A stretch of DNA of 64,000 bases, from the NCBI GenBank assembly GCA_963971405.1, contig OZ020490.1, forward strand, positions 31,273,464 to 31,337,463, read 5' to 3'. This document shows positions 30,289 through 41,174 of this stretch, piece after piece. Position 1 is the first letter of the stretch, and each line of letters begins with the position of its first letter. Origin of the DNA: Psococerastis gibbosa. Taxonomy: Eukaryota > Arthropoda > Insecta > Psocodea > Psocidae. Position numbers and translations under genes: made by a program. The notes below the pieces were generated by a model. It had not been told where the DNA came from, did no database searches, and saw only the letters and a program-made list of their open reading frames with translations.

Positions 30289-30397
30289 AATACGGAGAAA
30301 TGGGATGCAGCGCCCTCCCTCTTAGATATGAAAGAAAGAAAATAATAAAATTGTCTTTATTTTCCATATGGGCGAAATTGGGGCTTAAAAATCTTAA
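30289..30397. repeat. 110-bp direct repeat, right copy
   Basis: Second copy of 29793-29902. A short ORF across it is a shadow. Confidence 0.9.
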
Positions 30398-30840
30398 GCC
30401 TTATGATATGCTGTGTTTCAGGCGGCAATTCCACCGGCGAAGTTACTTCATTTGTGATTTCAGATTTTTGTTTGTTTTGTTTTCAGGAGAATATTATGTA
30501 GATACTTAACTTATCTAGGGTAAAGTACCCAAATAAGAGATACTTTTTCTAAAACCGGCCCCTTTTCTTTTTTTCTAATGATTTTTTGATGCTAATTACG
30601 CCACTTGCTTCCTTAACTACCCAGTAAAATGGTAAGAAACTGTCAACCCCCCATCTGCCTTATTTTAAAACTTACTCAATTTTTTCTAACTTAGTGTAGA
30701 ATTGGCTACTTAAAATAATGGTTCCTAATAAGAGACACTATCTCTTATTCAGATCCACTGGTATCGGTCGCTACCAATGTGCAACAAATCATTGAAATCG
30801 AATGTCTTAAGGATCAATACTCAATTAAAACAAAAAACTT

Positions 30841-31690
30841 TTATTTCACAAATGTCACAATGCCACGCCTTTCGGATTTTACTGTCAAAATCTTTAAAAT
30901 TTCCGATATCTTCACTGACATTTGGTCCAGAACATTGGGAAACGAGTAATTTCCTTTCACTTTTTGCGATTCTCGCAAAAAGGAAACCAATAAGGTACCA
31001 CTGTCGGTACTATCTTCGTTCGCCTTCGCCACAAACACTTTAACCGACTCCCGCTTGGTTCCTCGGTCATATGTAATTTTGACCTTCATGTATTCACCCT
31101 TCTTAACTGCCACAATTTCCTCAAAATTGTCTTCTCCATCGTCTTCAACACTCGTGTCACTTATAAAGTTGCTGTCTGAGGAGCTGTCGTGAAGAGATAA
31201 GATGGCGTCATCCTCTTCTTCATCACTCTCAATCGGTTTTTTGGTAGATTTTGTTTTTTTATCGGGGAAGAGCTGCTTGCGTGCTGCCGTTCTCTTCGGT
31301 GGAGCCTTTGGCTTGACCTCGAGCAACTTGTCTTTATACGGTGTTAGAGTAATAACTGCGGCAGAACCGCACCTATTTGACGTTGAGGGTTCCATTGCAG
31401 TGGGGAAAGGCCATATGTCCTCTGGGCTAGGGGCTCCTGTAATTGGCGGGGTGATGCAAGGAGTCCCAGGATCTTCGCTGGACAGATTAACTTTCAAGGC
31501 CTCTGCAGCAAACTCAGCATCCTCATAGACATTTCTGTTAACTGGACATAAGCCAGTTTTCTTAAAGCCTTTGGCTGAGACTGCCATAGTAGCTGCTTTA
31601 AGATAAGCAGTGCCAAAGATCCCGCCAAGGCAGTAAACATTGACTATTCGGCCCGGATGATTGCGTAGCCACGACTCTATTTCTCCTTTC
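30841..31690 (-). pseudogene. pogo-like transposase, C-terminal segment
   Basis: 248-residue ORF (30841-31587) whose frame is open back to about 31675. The upstream part reads 'WLRNHPGRIVNVYCLGG' and 'AYLKAAT', which follows the catalytic core in jerky/Tigger transposases, then 'GFKKTGLCPVNRNV'. The tail contains a basic stretch and a Ser/Asp/Glu-rich acidic region (near 'SDEEEDD'). Out of frame with the catalytic ORF because of a break near 31680. Confidence 0.75.
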
Positions 31691-32390
31691 CTTTCTTAAA
31701 AGGTGCCATGAATGCAACATCTAACGGCTGCATCCTATGGCTACTATGTGGAGGAAGACACACTATAGTCACATGAGACTCTCGGGCTAAATCAATCAGA
31801 GGAACGTTTCTTGTGTGTGAGGAGTGGCCATCCGGCACGAGCACAACTGGGCTGTCGGCAGTAGGATGGGTAAAATCCACAAAGTGTAGGAACCATTTAA
31901 CGAAAAGATCAGCCTGTATCCATCCGGACTTGTGACAGCCCCATATGGAGCCGGCTGGAGCCCCTTCCATTAGTTCCATTTTCATGTTTTTCCTGGGAAA
32001 GATCAACATTGGTGGCACATAAACCCCAGTTGCATTCATGCATGTTACGGCAGTGACCAGACGCCCTCGATCAGCAGATGTGATTTTCCCAATGCGTTTC
32101 TTGCCTTTAAGAGAAATAACTTTACTGTGCTTGTGTTGCACGACGCAAATTCCCGTCTCATCGACATTGTAAATGCGATGAGTAGGGATGTTCTCAATAG
32201 CTTTCTCATAAAGGTCGAAAAATGAATTCACATTTGTACGGGTGAATCCTAACAAACGAGATTTCGAAACACCCTGTGGAGTGCGCAGCGATAGAGTGGG
32301 ATTTCGCTTGAAAAACAGCTTAAGCCAGCGTTTACCTGCTTCTTCCTTTTCGACATTGAATGGATGAGGTAGGTTATTTTTTTTTTGCAA
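31677..32390 (-). pseudogene. pogo-like transposase, catalytic segment
   Basis: 237-residue frame with 'NVDETGICV' (first Asp), 'VVLVPDGHSSH' (second Asp) and 'PPHSSHRMQPLDV' (third Asp), the DDxD-type DDE_1 core used by pogo, Tigger and CENP-B relatives. Upstream 'RWLKLFFKRNP.LSLRTPQG' is the CENPB-type HTH. Ends in a Lys-rich tail and stop where a frameshift is likely. Confidence 0.85.
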
Positions 32391-32692
32391 ATTTGAAAGG
32401 CCATCCTCTTAACATCTTTAACACGGAAGCCATAGTAGCGTCTGTCCATTTCCAGTAAATAATGCGCTAACTGTGCCTCTAAGTCGTCCCCTAAAGTCGA
32501 CTTCCTTCCCATTTTTAAATTGACCCACGAATCGTCTTCCTTCTTCACATATTTTTCAATAGTTCCCTTGGGTACTCCAAACACCTTGCTGGCTTTAAGG
32601 TAGCCCATTTCTTTCTGCCGAACAGCCCTCACTGCTTTTGCCATTGCTTCCTGGCTCCAACACTTTCTTTTCTTTACTTGCGCCAAATCCAT
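32249..32692 (-). pseudogene. pogo-like transposase, N-terminal DNA-binding segment
   Basis: Starts at ATG (32690-32692). Residues 9-50 form a psq-type HTH ('AVRAVRQKEMGYLKASKVFG', 'VPKGTIEKYV'). 'GRKSTLGDDLEAQLAHYLLEM' and 'FRVKDVKRMAF' belong to the second HTH. The frame leaves the protein at a run of T (32375-32386 on +), where a single-base shift moves it to the catalytic frame. Confidence 0.82.
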
Positions 32693-33530
32693 CTACAACG
32701 ATAAAAACAATCCTGTCATGTAAGTTGCACTAAGATCTAAATAAGAGACTGTCTCTTATTCCGGCCCTAAGATATCTCTTATTGCGGTCGTTGACATCTG
32801 CTGCAAAAATTGCTTCAAAATAAAAATGTTGCATTTCCTTTGAAAACAAATTGTTTTCCTGTTAAACTAAACGAACACATGTTTACTAGGCAGTAAAATA
32901 AAACAACAATTTTCAATACTTACCCTTTTAAACCTTAATGTAAAATATTCATAAAAATTTTCAAAAATATCAAATCCACGTTTTGATTTTTTTTTAGAAA
33001 ATGGCATAGCTAGCAGACAACAACTTCGAGTGTTGCGAAACCACCCTAATTTACGCGCCAAATTGAAAACTTCTTTTTTTGTTCTGGAGTTACGTGGGTG
33101 TCTCTTATTACCTACCTGTCTCTTATTCGGGTACTTTACCCTATTATAAATTAAGTTATAATTTGGTAGAGACTTATTAATGATGTCTGCTACCATATTA
33201 TAACTTAATTTATAATAGATAAGTTAAGTATCTACATAATAGTCTCCTTAAAAGAAAACAAACAGAAAACCACAAATGAAGTTAATTCGCAGGTGGAATT
33301 GCCGCCTAAAATCATTGTCACTTTCCGACATTAACTCATCTTCACTAGGAAATGATATGAATAATAATATATAGCACAAATATTTTGCTTATTTATTATG
33401 GTACCTACCTCCTTTTAATTTAATACTGTATTTTCGAAGTAAAGTACCGTACCTACTACAAATTTTTATGTGTCTTATTAAATTAGCATATAGGCTAGAT
33501 TTTATTATTATTAGGTATGTAGGCATATAC

Positions 33531-33531
33531 A

Positions 33532-33566
<35 letters not shown>
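33531..33566. repeat. AT microsatellite
   Basis: Uninterrupted TA run of about 36 bp; the Ile/Tyr-rich ORFs on both strands are artefacts of it. Confidence 0.9.
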
Positions 33567-33567
<1 letters not shown>

Positions 33568-33729
33568 GCTGCGAACACCATTTCCAGTTCTGGGTAAATG
33601 ACTTTAATTCCAATGCTTCTGACTCCTTCTATAGGTATCTATTCTACCTCGATCACTTAAAAACGAATGGTCTGCTAACTTAATGTTTCTGGCCCAACTC
33701 ACCGTATGTATTTATCAACCATCTCACGT

Positions 33730-34086
33730 CTGAGGACAAACCTTGGACTCTCTGAGGCATAATATATCTGTCATACCCTACGGGGCTCATACTCTCCTCT
33801 CTGCAGCCATTGCCTGGAAAGTGAAGGCACAATGCAGCATGTTATATTGGGATGCCCCGAATTCACCAGAGCTAGGAACAGATTACTAGACCGCATCTTC
33901 CCCTTAATGACAACCCTCCCTTTTAATTATGCCCACATAATTTCTAAAAATGACTTCTACCAAGCTATATACGACTTACTAAAAGAAATCCACATAGAAT
34001 CCACCTCAATATATTATATAATATATATTAAAAACCCCTTCAAACTTACTTGCATATTCTGGAACGAACAGACCAATACATTGTAA
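33730..34086 (+). mobile_element. LINE ORF2 C-terminal knuckle and tail
   Basis: The + strand reads 'CSHCLESEGTMQHVILGCPE', the CCHC-like end of Jockey/I-group ORF2, followed by 'ARNRLLDRIFPL' and a short tail to a stop at 34084-34086. Only the last part of the element remains. Confidence 0.65.
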
Positions 34087-34229
34087 CAGTAGTAACAATG
34101 ACACGTGACACGTAATGTATTGTAGCGTGAATTTTCCATAATTTCTCAAAAAATAATTTTTTGCACAGAAGAAAATATTTTTTTGGGAATGTAACCTGTC
34201 CGTTTTTGTTACCCTATTGAACACCTAAA

Positions 34230-34760
34230 ACATACCTGAAGGTAGAAATCATCGATAGAAAGGTTCCACAGAAAAATTATTTTTTAGTCATCTTTCATGA
34301 AAATTGAGTTATTTTTATTTTTTTACCCCCAGAAGCAAACTATCAATGAGCAAGCGCCCCGCATTTTGTTATCATTAATAAAGATACGATAATAATAATA
34401 TAGCCTATGTGAATTTAAAAGAAATCTTTGGAGCCGTTTTTGAGAAATAATTTTTTTTAGACGTTTTTTGGAGTTTTTTTTTTAGAATAACCCCCCCCCC
34501 CCCCAAATTGAGTTAGCCCAAAATTAAACGGTCTCGAGGTATGATTTTTGTGAACCTATATGCAAAATTTCATCAAAATCGGCCGAGTATAGATTGCCCG
34601 GAAATCGATGAACAGACAGAGCGACAGACAGACATTTTATAAAAACCAGGTGGGTTCCTGGGACCTGAAAACGTGTAAATCCGTTGAAATCTCGGAATCG
34701 AAAATTTCGACCATCACAAAGCTTTCCTTAAAGCCTTCTAGGCCTACGTATAAATTGGAA
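34230..34760. repeat. probable TE-derived non-coding segment
   Basis: A poly-C run at 34491-34504 and 'TGCAAAATTTCATCAAAATC' followed by ACAGACAGAGCGACAGACAG, a wording frequent in arthropod dispersed repeats. Boundaries not found. Confidence 0.35.
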
Positions 34761-35074
34761 AGCAATAAAGAATCTGGGTAGGTAGTCCTGTCCTACTAAC
34801 GAAGTCCAGAGCTCTATCTTACACTGAATGCTGAGAAAAAAAAGTAACAATTCAATTTCACATAACTTAGTGTCTGGTCGTTATCTACCAACACCAGTAA
34901 TTGGCCACAATTTTGTACCTAACTCTTGCGACTTGACATTATCAGTGTCTGTTATTTATAACTTAATTAAGTTTAATAATAGTGGTCGATTGGTGGGTGG
35001 TGGCATAATGCACACCGAAATAAATATGTTGAGTACGTGTAAATACTGGGACTATGGCCATATATAGGTTCATA

Positions 35075-35502
35075 GGCGCCCATTCCACATACGTACAACG
35101 TCAATGAAAATTATGAAATTGAAGGACATTTCAATTTCTCATTGATGGGGGCCATTCCATATGTTTTTCAAAAATTGACAATTTTCAATTGAAGCGTATG
35201 CGCCAAATTTTTGAAATTTGTTTCTTGAAATTGTATTTGTTTTCTTCGTCGCCTTATTATTTAATCCTTATTATAATTTTTATACAGAAATGCTTTCTTT
35301 TTAGAGAAATCAATTAAAATAGTTGTACTAGTCATATCACATGACTCCATTTTTTAATTTTAGATTGTTTGTTTCATTGTTTGTGATTTTACTCTATTAT
35401 CAATTGATCATTGATCAATTTTAACAGTGGCATAGAGTAAAATTGAAATGCCCTTCAATTTCATCATTTTCATTGACGTTGTACGTATGTGGAATGGGCA
35501 CC
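35075..35502. mobile_element. chimeric MITE: family 2 ends, family 1 interior
   Basis: ATA on both sides (35072-35074, 35503-35505). Outer ends are GGCGCCCATTCCACATACGT and inverse, as in family 2, while the interior carries the family 1 core (ATTTTACT.TAT, TGATCATTGATCAATTTTAA, GGCATAGAG). Also holds an inner GGGGGCCATTCCATATG end at 35146, so a second MITE end is nested in the left arm. Confidence 0.8.
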
Positions 35503-35929
35503 ATAGTCGCAGTAGTTCGAATACTCATAGTTCATACATGCTATTGTAAGATATAGATGATGCTGGAGTGCTGGACGCTGTTTGTTGACTTTGTTCCTAC
35601 TGTTGTAGACTTGTAGTACCTACTTGTAGTTGTAGTCGCCATAGAGCAATCTCTTGGAATTGGAAATGACAATGCTTTATGACAAAAACTGAATGAGTGG
35701 TTTTCTCCGTAGGAAGGGTTATATCATAGACTATATGGTTTATGATTTGTTAGATGCATATTCTTCAGCCTTATAGTGGCTGAGAGCATAGACAAATAAC
35801 TAATTTGGGCTGAGAGGGAAAAAGCTGCCCTTGGTTGTTGCCAAGGTATAGAGAGAAAATATCTGAATATTATTGTGTGCGGGAAATGGGAATGCGGATG
35901 CGCCGGGAAGCTCCCTGGTGGCCTGGTAC

Positions 35930-36240
35930 TGGTAGCGTATGGGTCATACATAAAGATACATTAACTGGAGTGGCGGGAGCCATAATATGCCTTACGAGGC
36001 ATCCGTTAACCATAAGCCAACTATCAGAGATAAGTAGGCCTACCAACGCAAAAAAATATCGAAGTCTTACACATTGCAGCATAGCAGAACGGATACCTGG
36101 ACCCGGTCAAAAACTCTGTACTTAGCTAGTGCAGGCTACACTTATCACTGGGTTTCCCCGCCAAATTGCGTACTTCTCTTGTGCAGGCTACACTAGCAGC
36201 CATATTGATAACGGTCTCCAACCACGGGATGGTATGGGTA
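35930..36240 (+). repeat. dispersed repeat E, copy 1
   Basis: GTGGCGGGAGCCATAATATG, 'CATAAGCCAA.TATCAGAGATA', 'GTCTTACACATTGCA' and 'GGCTACACTAGC' recur inverted at 43880-44130. Class unknown. Confidence 0.65.
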
Positions 36241-36385
36241 TGTAGGCGAGAACCCTACACTATAATATGCTCCGCTGAAATTGGCGGCTAAAATGTTATT
36301 TATTTATCTAAGATTATTACAGCCAGAAAAATAGAAATATTTTTTTAGAGCTTTATTACGGATTTATGAATACCCTTATTGTATT

Positions 36386-36389
36386 GATC
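36386..36389. repeat. target-site duplication GATC, left
   Basis: GATC directly before the LTR, matched by GATC at 41562-41565. 4 bp is usual for this Ty3/gypsy lineage. Confidence 0.85.
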
Positions 36390-36776
36390 TGTAGCTAGTC
36401 GAAGGACGATGCAATTGAATAGGCAGTGTAGACTTGAATTGGTTTGTATTGCAGTGCTTCGACTCAAGTTAGAGTAATTTAACACACAGTGGTTACAATA
36501 AGAGCTGTGAGGCGAGAACGATACATGCTTACAATTAATATTGAATTTGATCCAGCCTGCTTCCATATAGAAAAACCAACTCTGTGTCCACAGCTAAAGG
36601 AGTTGATGAGACACAGAGGGTAGATTAAAGATATTATTGAATAAGAGAAATAAATACGTAAAAGGAAGATTGAGGAATATTGAATTATCTGAATGTGAAC
36701 AGCGCCATCTACCGGGAAAAAGGTGAAGCTGGAAGCAGACTGGTTATTACACATGTGGGACTAAGTGGTCCCCACA
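36390..36776 (-). repeat. 3' LTR
   Basis: 387 bp, TG...CA ends (read on -, TGTGGGGACC…TAGCTACA). Same sequence as 41175-41561 by eye. ORFs inside are shadows. Confidence 0.93.
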
Positions 36777-36790
36777 TTACCCCCCTCCTA
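36777..36790 (-). promoter_or_regulatory. polypurine tract
   Basis: On - the bases directly before the 3' LTR are AGGAGGGGGG then TAA, a standard plus-strand primer. The pol stop codon overlaps it. Confidence 0.8.
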
Positions 36791-39700
36791 AGACTGGAAG
36801 TCGGAGAAATGTCGTGGAACGTGGACGTGACGACCTGAGCGAGTGGTGCGAGTCGGTGGTGTCGGCACGACGTCAGTGGCAGGAAGTGGTGAGGAGACCT
36901 TCTCCTGAGGTTTATCTTGAGCAGGATGCTGATGCGGGGGGTTGATCGTAGACTGGTGAGACGGTTCGTCTGTACTGGCATTAATGTAGGCCGGCTTGAC
37001 CCTGTCCATTGACACAGTAACCGCACGACCGCGGCTTGAAATCGTAACTGTTTTGTCGGTGCGACTTAACACAGGGAATGGTCCCGCATAAGGACGTTCG
37101 AGGGAAGCACGGACGTGGTCTTGTCTCACGAAAACGTGCGTGGCCTTGGCAAGGTCTTGTGGGATGAATGTTTGATGAGCCCCGTGTCTCTTGACGCGAG
37201 TGGGGCGTAGTGAGTCGAATTTCCTTCGAAGTGAGATGAGAGTGTCCGCCGGACTCTGATTTGAAGGAGGAGTTGTCAGCATCTGTCCTGGTAGTTTTAA
37301 TGGTTCACCATAGACCAGATCTGCTGGAGAAGCTTGAAGATCTTTCTTAAGAGTGGCGCGCATGCCCAGTAAAACTAGCGGAAGGGCTTCCGTCCATTTG
37401 TCATTGGCATGACACATAATGGAGGCTTTGAGTGAGCGGTGCATACGCTCTACCATGCCGTTGGATGCAGGGTGGTAACTGGTAGTCCGTGCATGGTGAA
37501 ATCCGCATAATCGGGCCAGGTCAGCAAACAAATGGCTCTCAAACTGTCGGCCGCGATCTGTAGTAATTGTCTCCGGGCACCCAAACCGGCTGATCCAGCA
37601 GGAAATGAGGGTTCTGGCGACGTTTTCGGCGGTGATGTTCACCATAGGAGCGGCTTCCGGCCATCGCGTGAAACGGTCAACGAGTGTTAGCAAATACGTG
37701 TAGCCTTCCGACGGTGGTAATGGGCCTACAATGTCGAGGTGTATGTGCTGAAACCGTCGGTCAGGCTGAGTAAAGGTTCCAATCGCAGTGAGGGTGTGTC
37801 GATGTATCTTGGACAATTGACAGTTGACACACAGACGAGCCCAGGCGCGGCAATCCTTACGGATAGAAGGCCATATGTAGCGTTGGGCAACCAGGTTAGC
37901 AGACGCTGCTATTCCTGGGTGATGTAGGCTGTGTAGGTGCTCGAAAAGTTGTCGACGTAATGGTTTGGGCACAAATGGGCGTTGTATGTCTTGACTAGAA
38001 TCGCACGTAAGGACTGAATCAGAACCCGGAATGGGAACATCAACGAGGATGAGGGACGTCTTTCTACTGGACCGAAGCTCTTTGAGTTCTCTGTCGTCTT
38101 TCTGAGCAGAAGAAAGTTGTTCAGGTGATACGGGAGTAGAGATTGCTTCGATTCTTGAGAATGCATCAGCGGCCAAGTTGTCCTGCCCAGCGATGTATTG
38201 GATGTCCGTGGTGAATTGAGAGACGAATTCCATTTGCCGCATTTGGCGAGGTGAGCAACTTGTTTTTGGATTCTGAAAAGCGTGCGTCAACGGTTTGTGA
38301 TCGGTATATACGACAAAAGCGCGCGCTTCTAGCAAGTATCGGAAATGACGAATGGCGTCGTGTACCGCAAGCAATTCGCGATCGTAGGCGGACCATGTTC
38401 GTTGGTTTTCTTTAAGTTTCTGCGAGAAGAATGCCAACGGCTGCCAATGATCGTTGATCCGTTGTTGGACTGTAGCTCCGATACTGGTGTCTGATGCATC
38501 TGTGACTAGTGCAATCGGAGCCGTATGATCTGGATGCGCGAGTAGGGTGATGCGTGCCAGACTGTGTTTGCATGAGCTGAAAGCTTCGGTAAGCTTTGTT
38601 GTCCATGGTATCGTAGCGTTCCCTTTTACCTTGTCTCCAGATAACAACGTGTTGAGTGGTGCTTGTTCGTTGGCTGCATTTGGTAGGAACCGGCGGTAGT
38701 AGTTAATCATGCCAAGGAAACGGCGTAGATCTTTGAATGTCTTTGGAAGAGGGTATTCAGTGAGTGCCTTTACCCTGTCTGGTAGGGCTTGTGTGCCTTC
38801 TGCTGACACGAGGTAACCAAGAAAGCTGATTGACCCAACGCCGAGGGTACACTTGCTAGGATTAATGACTAGGCCATATTCTCGGAATCGTTGGAAGAGT
38901 TGACGTAGGTGTGATTCGTGCTCCTGCTTATCACTCGATGCAACCAGTACGTCGTCGATGTATGAATATGCCCACGGGAGGTCGCGTAGGATGTTATCCA
39001 TGAAGCGTTGGAAGGTTTGAGCAGCAGTGCGAAGACCGAATGTCATGAATGGGAATTCGAAAAGGCCGAACGGAGTATTTATTGCTGTCTTTGGAATGTC
39101 ACCATTGGAAACTGGTATCTGGGTGAATGCTTTGACCAGGTCTATTTTGCTGAATACGGTTTTTCCTCGCAATTCTGCACTGAAATCTGCGATGTGGCGG
39201 ACTGGGTACGCGTCAGGAATTGTTCGAGCATTGAGCCGTCTGTAGTCCCCGCATGGGCGCCATGAATGGTCGCTTTTAGGTACTAGGTGTAATGGTGAGG
39301 CCCATGGGCTGTCGGACGGACGACATACGCCGGTCTGGATCATGTCGTTGAACTCCTTTTTGGCGATAATAAACTTGTCCGGGGCCAACCGGCGTGGGCG
39401 AGCGGAGACGGGAGGTCCGTCTGTCGTTCTAATGTAGTGGACCGTGGAGTGTTTGACCTGGTCTGTGGGTTGTCTCGGCCGCGTGAGGTCGCTAAACTCC
39501 TCAATTATTACTTTTAGACTGGCCGGGGTACTGTGCGGTATTGTTAAGGTAGAAACGCTAGGTTGCTTGGAGGGGCTTTGACACAGGTTCGCCTTGCGAT
39601 GCGTTGTCCCGTCGATCAGCTTTGAGTTCTGGAGATCCACCAGCAAATTAGAGGCTGCGAGAAAGTCTGCACCGATGATGGGTTGCGTGACATCGGCAAT

Positions 39701-40051
39701 GATGAAATTCCAACGGAAACTGCGTCGTAATCCCAGGTCCAGTTGTTGAGCTGTTGTTCCGTACGTATTGATGATTGTGCCATTGGCGGCAGTCAGCTCG
39801 AGTTGAGTACGACGGAGCGGTAGGTTGAGACGGGCACGTGGAAAAACGCAGATGTCGGACCCTGTGTCAATGAGATAACGTATCTTGGTGCAAGGGTCCG
39901 TGATAAGAAGGCGATGTGAGGTTTTAAGCAGGTGTGTAGTGGCGCAGGCAGGCCCTGCCTTTACTGGCTGCGATCGTCGTTTTTCGGAAATCTGCATGGC
40001 TGCTGGCACTTTCTGGCCTTCCTCCCATAGGTTTGGTGGTAAAAACACCAA
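36788..40051 (-). CDS. pol: pol polyprotein: protease, reverse transcriptase, RNase H, integrase
   Basis: An unbroken frame of 1087 codons. Order: protease with DTGS (62-65); reverse transcriptase with 'SKIDLVKAF' (first Asp) and YIDD (364-367); RNase H with 'TDASD', 'AYDREL' and 'YTDHKPL'; integrase with an HHCC finger (H..H..C-x-x-C) and D,D-35-E core ('HLDIVGPL', 'TTDRGRQF', '[11 protein letters not shown]'). The first codon given is not ATG, so pol is presumably made by frameshifting or as a fusion from gag, whose frame it overlaps by about 90 nt. All catalytic residues that I can check are present. Ends at the polypurine tract. Confidence 0.93.
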   Translation of the reverse strand: MVFLPPNLWEEGQKVPAAMQISEKRRSQPVKAGPACATTHLLKTSHRLLITDPCTKIRYLIDTGSDICVFPRARLNLPLRRTQLELTAANGTIINTYGTTAQQLDLGLRRSFRWNFIIADVTQPIIGADFLAASNLLVDLQNSKLIDGTTHRKANLCQSPSKQPSVSTLTIPHSTPASLKVIIEEFSDLTRPRQPTDQVKHSTVHYIRTTDGPPVSARPRRLAPDKFIIAKKEFNDMIQTGVCRPSDSPWASPLHLVPKSDHSWRPCGDYRRLNARTIPDAYPVRHIADFSAELRGKTVFSKIDLVKAFTQIPVSNGDIPKTAINTPFGLFEFPFMTFGLRTAAQTFQRFMDNILRDLPWAYSYIDDVLVASSDKQEHESHLRQLFQRFREYGLVINPSKCTLGVGSISFLGYLVSAEGTQALPDRVKALTEYPLPKTFKDLRRFLGMINYYRRFLPNAANEQAPLNTLLSGDKVKGNATIPWTTKLTEAFSSCKHSLARITLLAHPDHTAPIALVTDASDTSIGATVQQRINDHWQPLAFFSQKLKENQRTWSAYDRELLAVHDAIRHFRYLLEARAFVVYTDHKPLTHAFQNPKTSCSPRQMRQMEFVSQFTTDIQYIAGQDNLAADAFSRIEAISTPVSPEQLSSAQKDDRELKELRSSRKTSLILVDVPIPGSDSVLTCDSSQDIQRPFVPKPLRRQLFEHLHSLHHPGIAASANLVAQRYIWPSIRKDCRAWARLCVNCQLSKIHRHTLTAIGTFTQPDRRFQHIHLDIVGPLPPSEGYTYLLTLVDRFTRWPEAAPMVNITAENVARTLISCWISRFGCPETITTDRGRQFESHLFADLARLCGFHHARTTSYHPASNGMVERMHRSLKASIMCHANDKWTEALPLVLLGMRATLKKDLQASPADLVYGEPLKLPGQMLTTPPSNQSPADTLISLRRKFDSLRPTRVKRHGAHQTFIPQDLAKATHVFVRQDHVRASLERPYAGPFPVLSRTDKTVTISSRGRAVTVSMDRVKPAYINASTDEPSHQSTINPPHQHPAQDKPQEKVSSPLPATDVVPTPPTRTTRSGRHVHVPRHFSDFQS

Positions 40052-41174
40052 GTTGGGTCTTGTTTAGGCGCTGGTGAACGGAACTGGCGCTGGAACCGTG
40101 GCTGTGTGGCACGTTGTCCGTATCTGTCGGCGAACTGTGCCTGTAGAGCCGCGACGTTCTCTGTTAACGTCTTCAATAGGTCCACAGGGGCCATTGTGCA
40201 CTCAAGAATCCGGTCACGTGTTGCTGAATTGATGGTGGCCATCTTGTCGGCGAGGTTCGCGACGTCATCTAGTGACAGGTGATCATGACCGATGATTGCC
40301 AATTGTATAGCGTGCGGGAGGCGAGACGTCCAAATGGTGCGTAAAACCGAGTCTGATATGGCTTTCTCTGCGAGGGCCCGCAGTCTCCGGAGAAAAGAGC
40401 TGGGAGTTTTGTCCCCTAAGTCTTCCGACATTAGTAGCTGAATGCGACTGCTTGCTGGAAGACTCATTCGTTGGATTAATTGCGTTTTTAGCTCAGTGTA
40501 TGGGTTTACTGGTACTGGGGCAGCTAACAAATCTGAGATCTCGCTGAGGGTACTTTGGTCGAGCGCTGAAAGGACGTGGTAATATTTCGTCGTTTCCATT
40601 GTGACCCCAGCAAGTGCGAACTGAGCCTCCGCTTGAGTGAACCACAGTGCCGGTGACAGGTTGGCCGACTGTGTCCAGAAGGGTGGAAGCTTGACCGAGA
40701 TTGCCATCGTACTAGCAGGGCCTGTCATCTTGGTTGTAGCCGTGGGTGTCGGTGTTGTGGCTGTAGCAGTTGTAGCTGTAGCGGTTGTAGCTGTATCGGT
40801 TGTAGCTGCAATGGTTGTGGCTGTGGTCTGCGGCATCTTGCAGGTTGTGGCTGTGCTTCTGCGGTGAATGTAGCTGCTCCGGGGTGGTTTCCACCGCCTA
40901 TGGCCGGATGAGACGTTCTGGAGGCTGGAACTGGAACGGGCTGGAACTGGAACGGGCTGGAAGCTGGAACTGGAACTGGCTGGAAGCTGGAACTGGAACT
41001 GGCTGGAAGCTGGAACTGGCTGGAAGCTGGAACTGGCTGGAAGCTGGAACTGGCTGGAAGCTGGAACTGGCTGGAAGCTGGAACTGGCTGGAACTGGCTG
41101 GAACTGGAGCTGGAACTGGAGCTGGAACTGGCTGCAACTGGAAGGCTGCTTGTTCCGTTGTCGAGGGTCACCAA
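39961..41174 (-). CDS. gag: gag
   Basis: The frame is open from inside the 5' LTR to a stop at 39961. The first ATG is at 40834-40836. From there a Thr/Ala-rich stretch leads into '[13 protein letters not shown]' and '[15 protein letters not shown]', the typical start of CsRn1-type gag, then a helical capsid-like region. The C-terminus has a zinc knuckle, C-x3-H-x10-C-x3-C ('[18 protein letters not shown]'), the CHCC variant of this lineage. Whether translation starts upstream in the QFQLPASS repeat by a non-AUG codon is unknown. Overlaps pol in a different frame. Confidence 0.85.
40915..41145. repeat. minisatellite in gag leader
   Basis: Tandem CTGGAACTGGCTGGAAG units of about 17-18 bp and 6-bp sub-repeats over about 220 bp. 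The frame is kept open (Gln/Phe/Leu/Pro/Ala/Ser repeats on -), because the basic unit is a multiple of three in most copies. Confidence 0.85.
41157..41173 (-). promoter_or_regulatory. primer-binding site
   Basis: On -, one base after the 5' LTR, TGGTGACCCTCGACAAC. The first nine bases match the complement of tRNA-Trp-type 3' ends (…GGGTCACCA); the match becomes imperfect beyond. Confidence 0.65.

Larger units (their letters stand above)
30518..33141 (-). mobile_element. pogo/Tigger-like DNA transposon, 2624 bp
   Basis: Terminal inverted repeats of 23 bp, beginning GGGTAAAGTACCC(A/G)AATAAG with one mismatch, and TA on both sides. The motif TAAGAGA/TCTCTTA is repeated near both ends (30530-30760, 32740-32780, 33100-33125) and may be transposase binding sites. 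Encodes one transposase on -, broken by frameshifts. TA duplication, psq-type HTH and DD..D catalytic core place it in the pogo branch of Tc1/mariner. Confidence 0.88.
30421..33306. mobile_element. palindromic MITE, family 3, copy b, split by a pogo-like transposon
   Basis: The left part 30421-30517 (GGCGGCAATTCCACCGGCGA onward) and the right part 33142-33306 (ending AATTGCCGCC then TAA) join into one family-3 MITE matching the intact copy at 10015-10270. The break is a TA dinucleotide in ACTTATCTATTA. The insertion is 30518-33141. Confidence 0.88.

Noticed and set aside
31202..31528. 108-residue + strand ORF
   Set aside because: Antisense of the acidic tail of the pogo-like transposase; low complexity.
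33389..33683. ORFs with Ile-Tyr repeats
   Set aside because: Read through the TA microsatellite on both strands.
35835..36125. ORF similar in part to an ORF at 43.8-44.2 kb
   Set aside because: The similarity is a shared dispersed repeat in opposite orientation, and the frames are not kept between copies.
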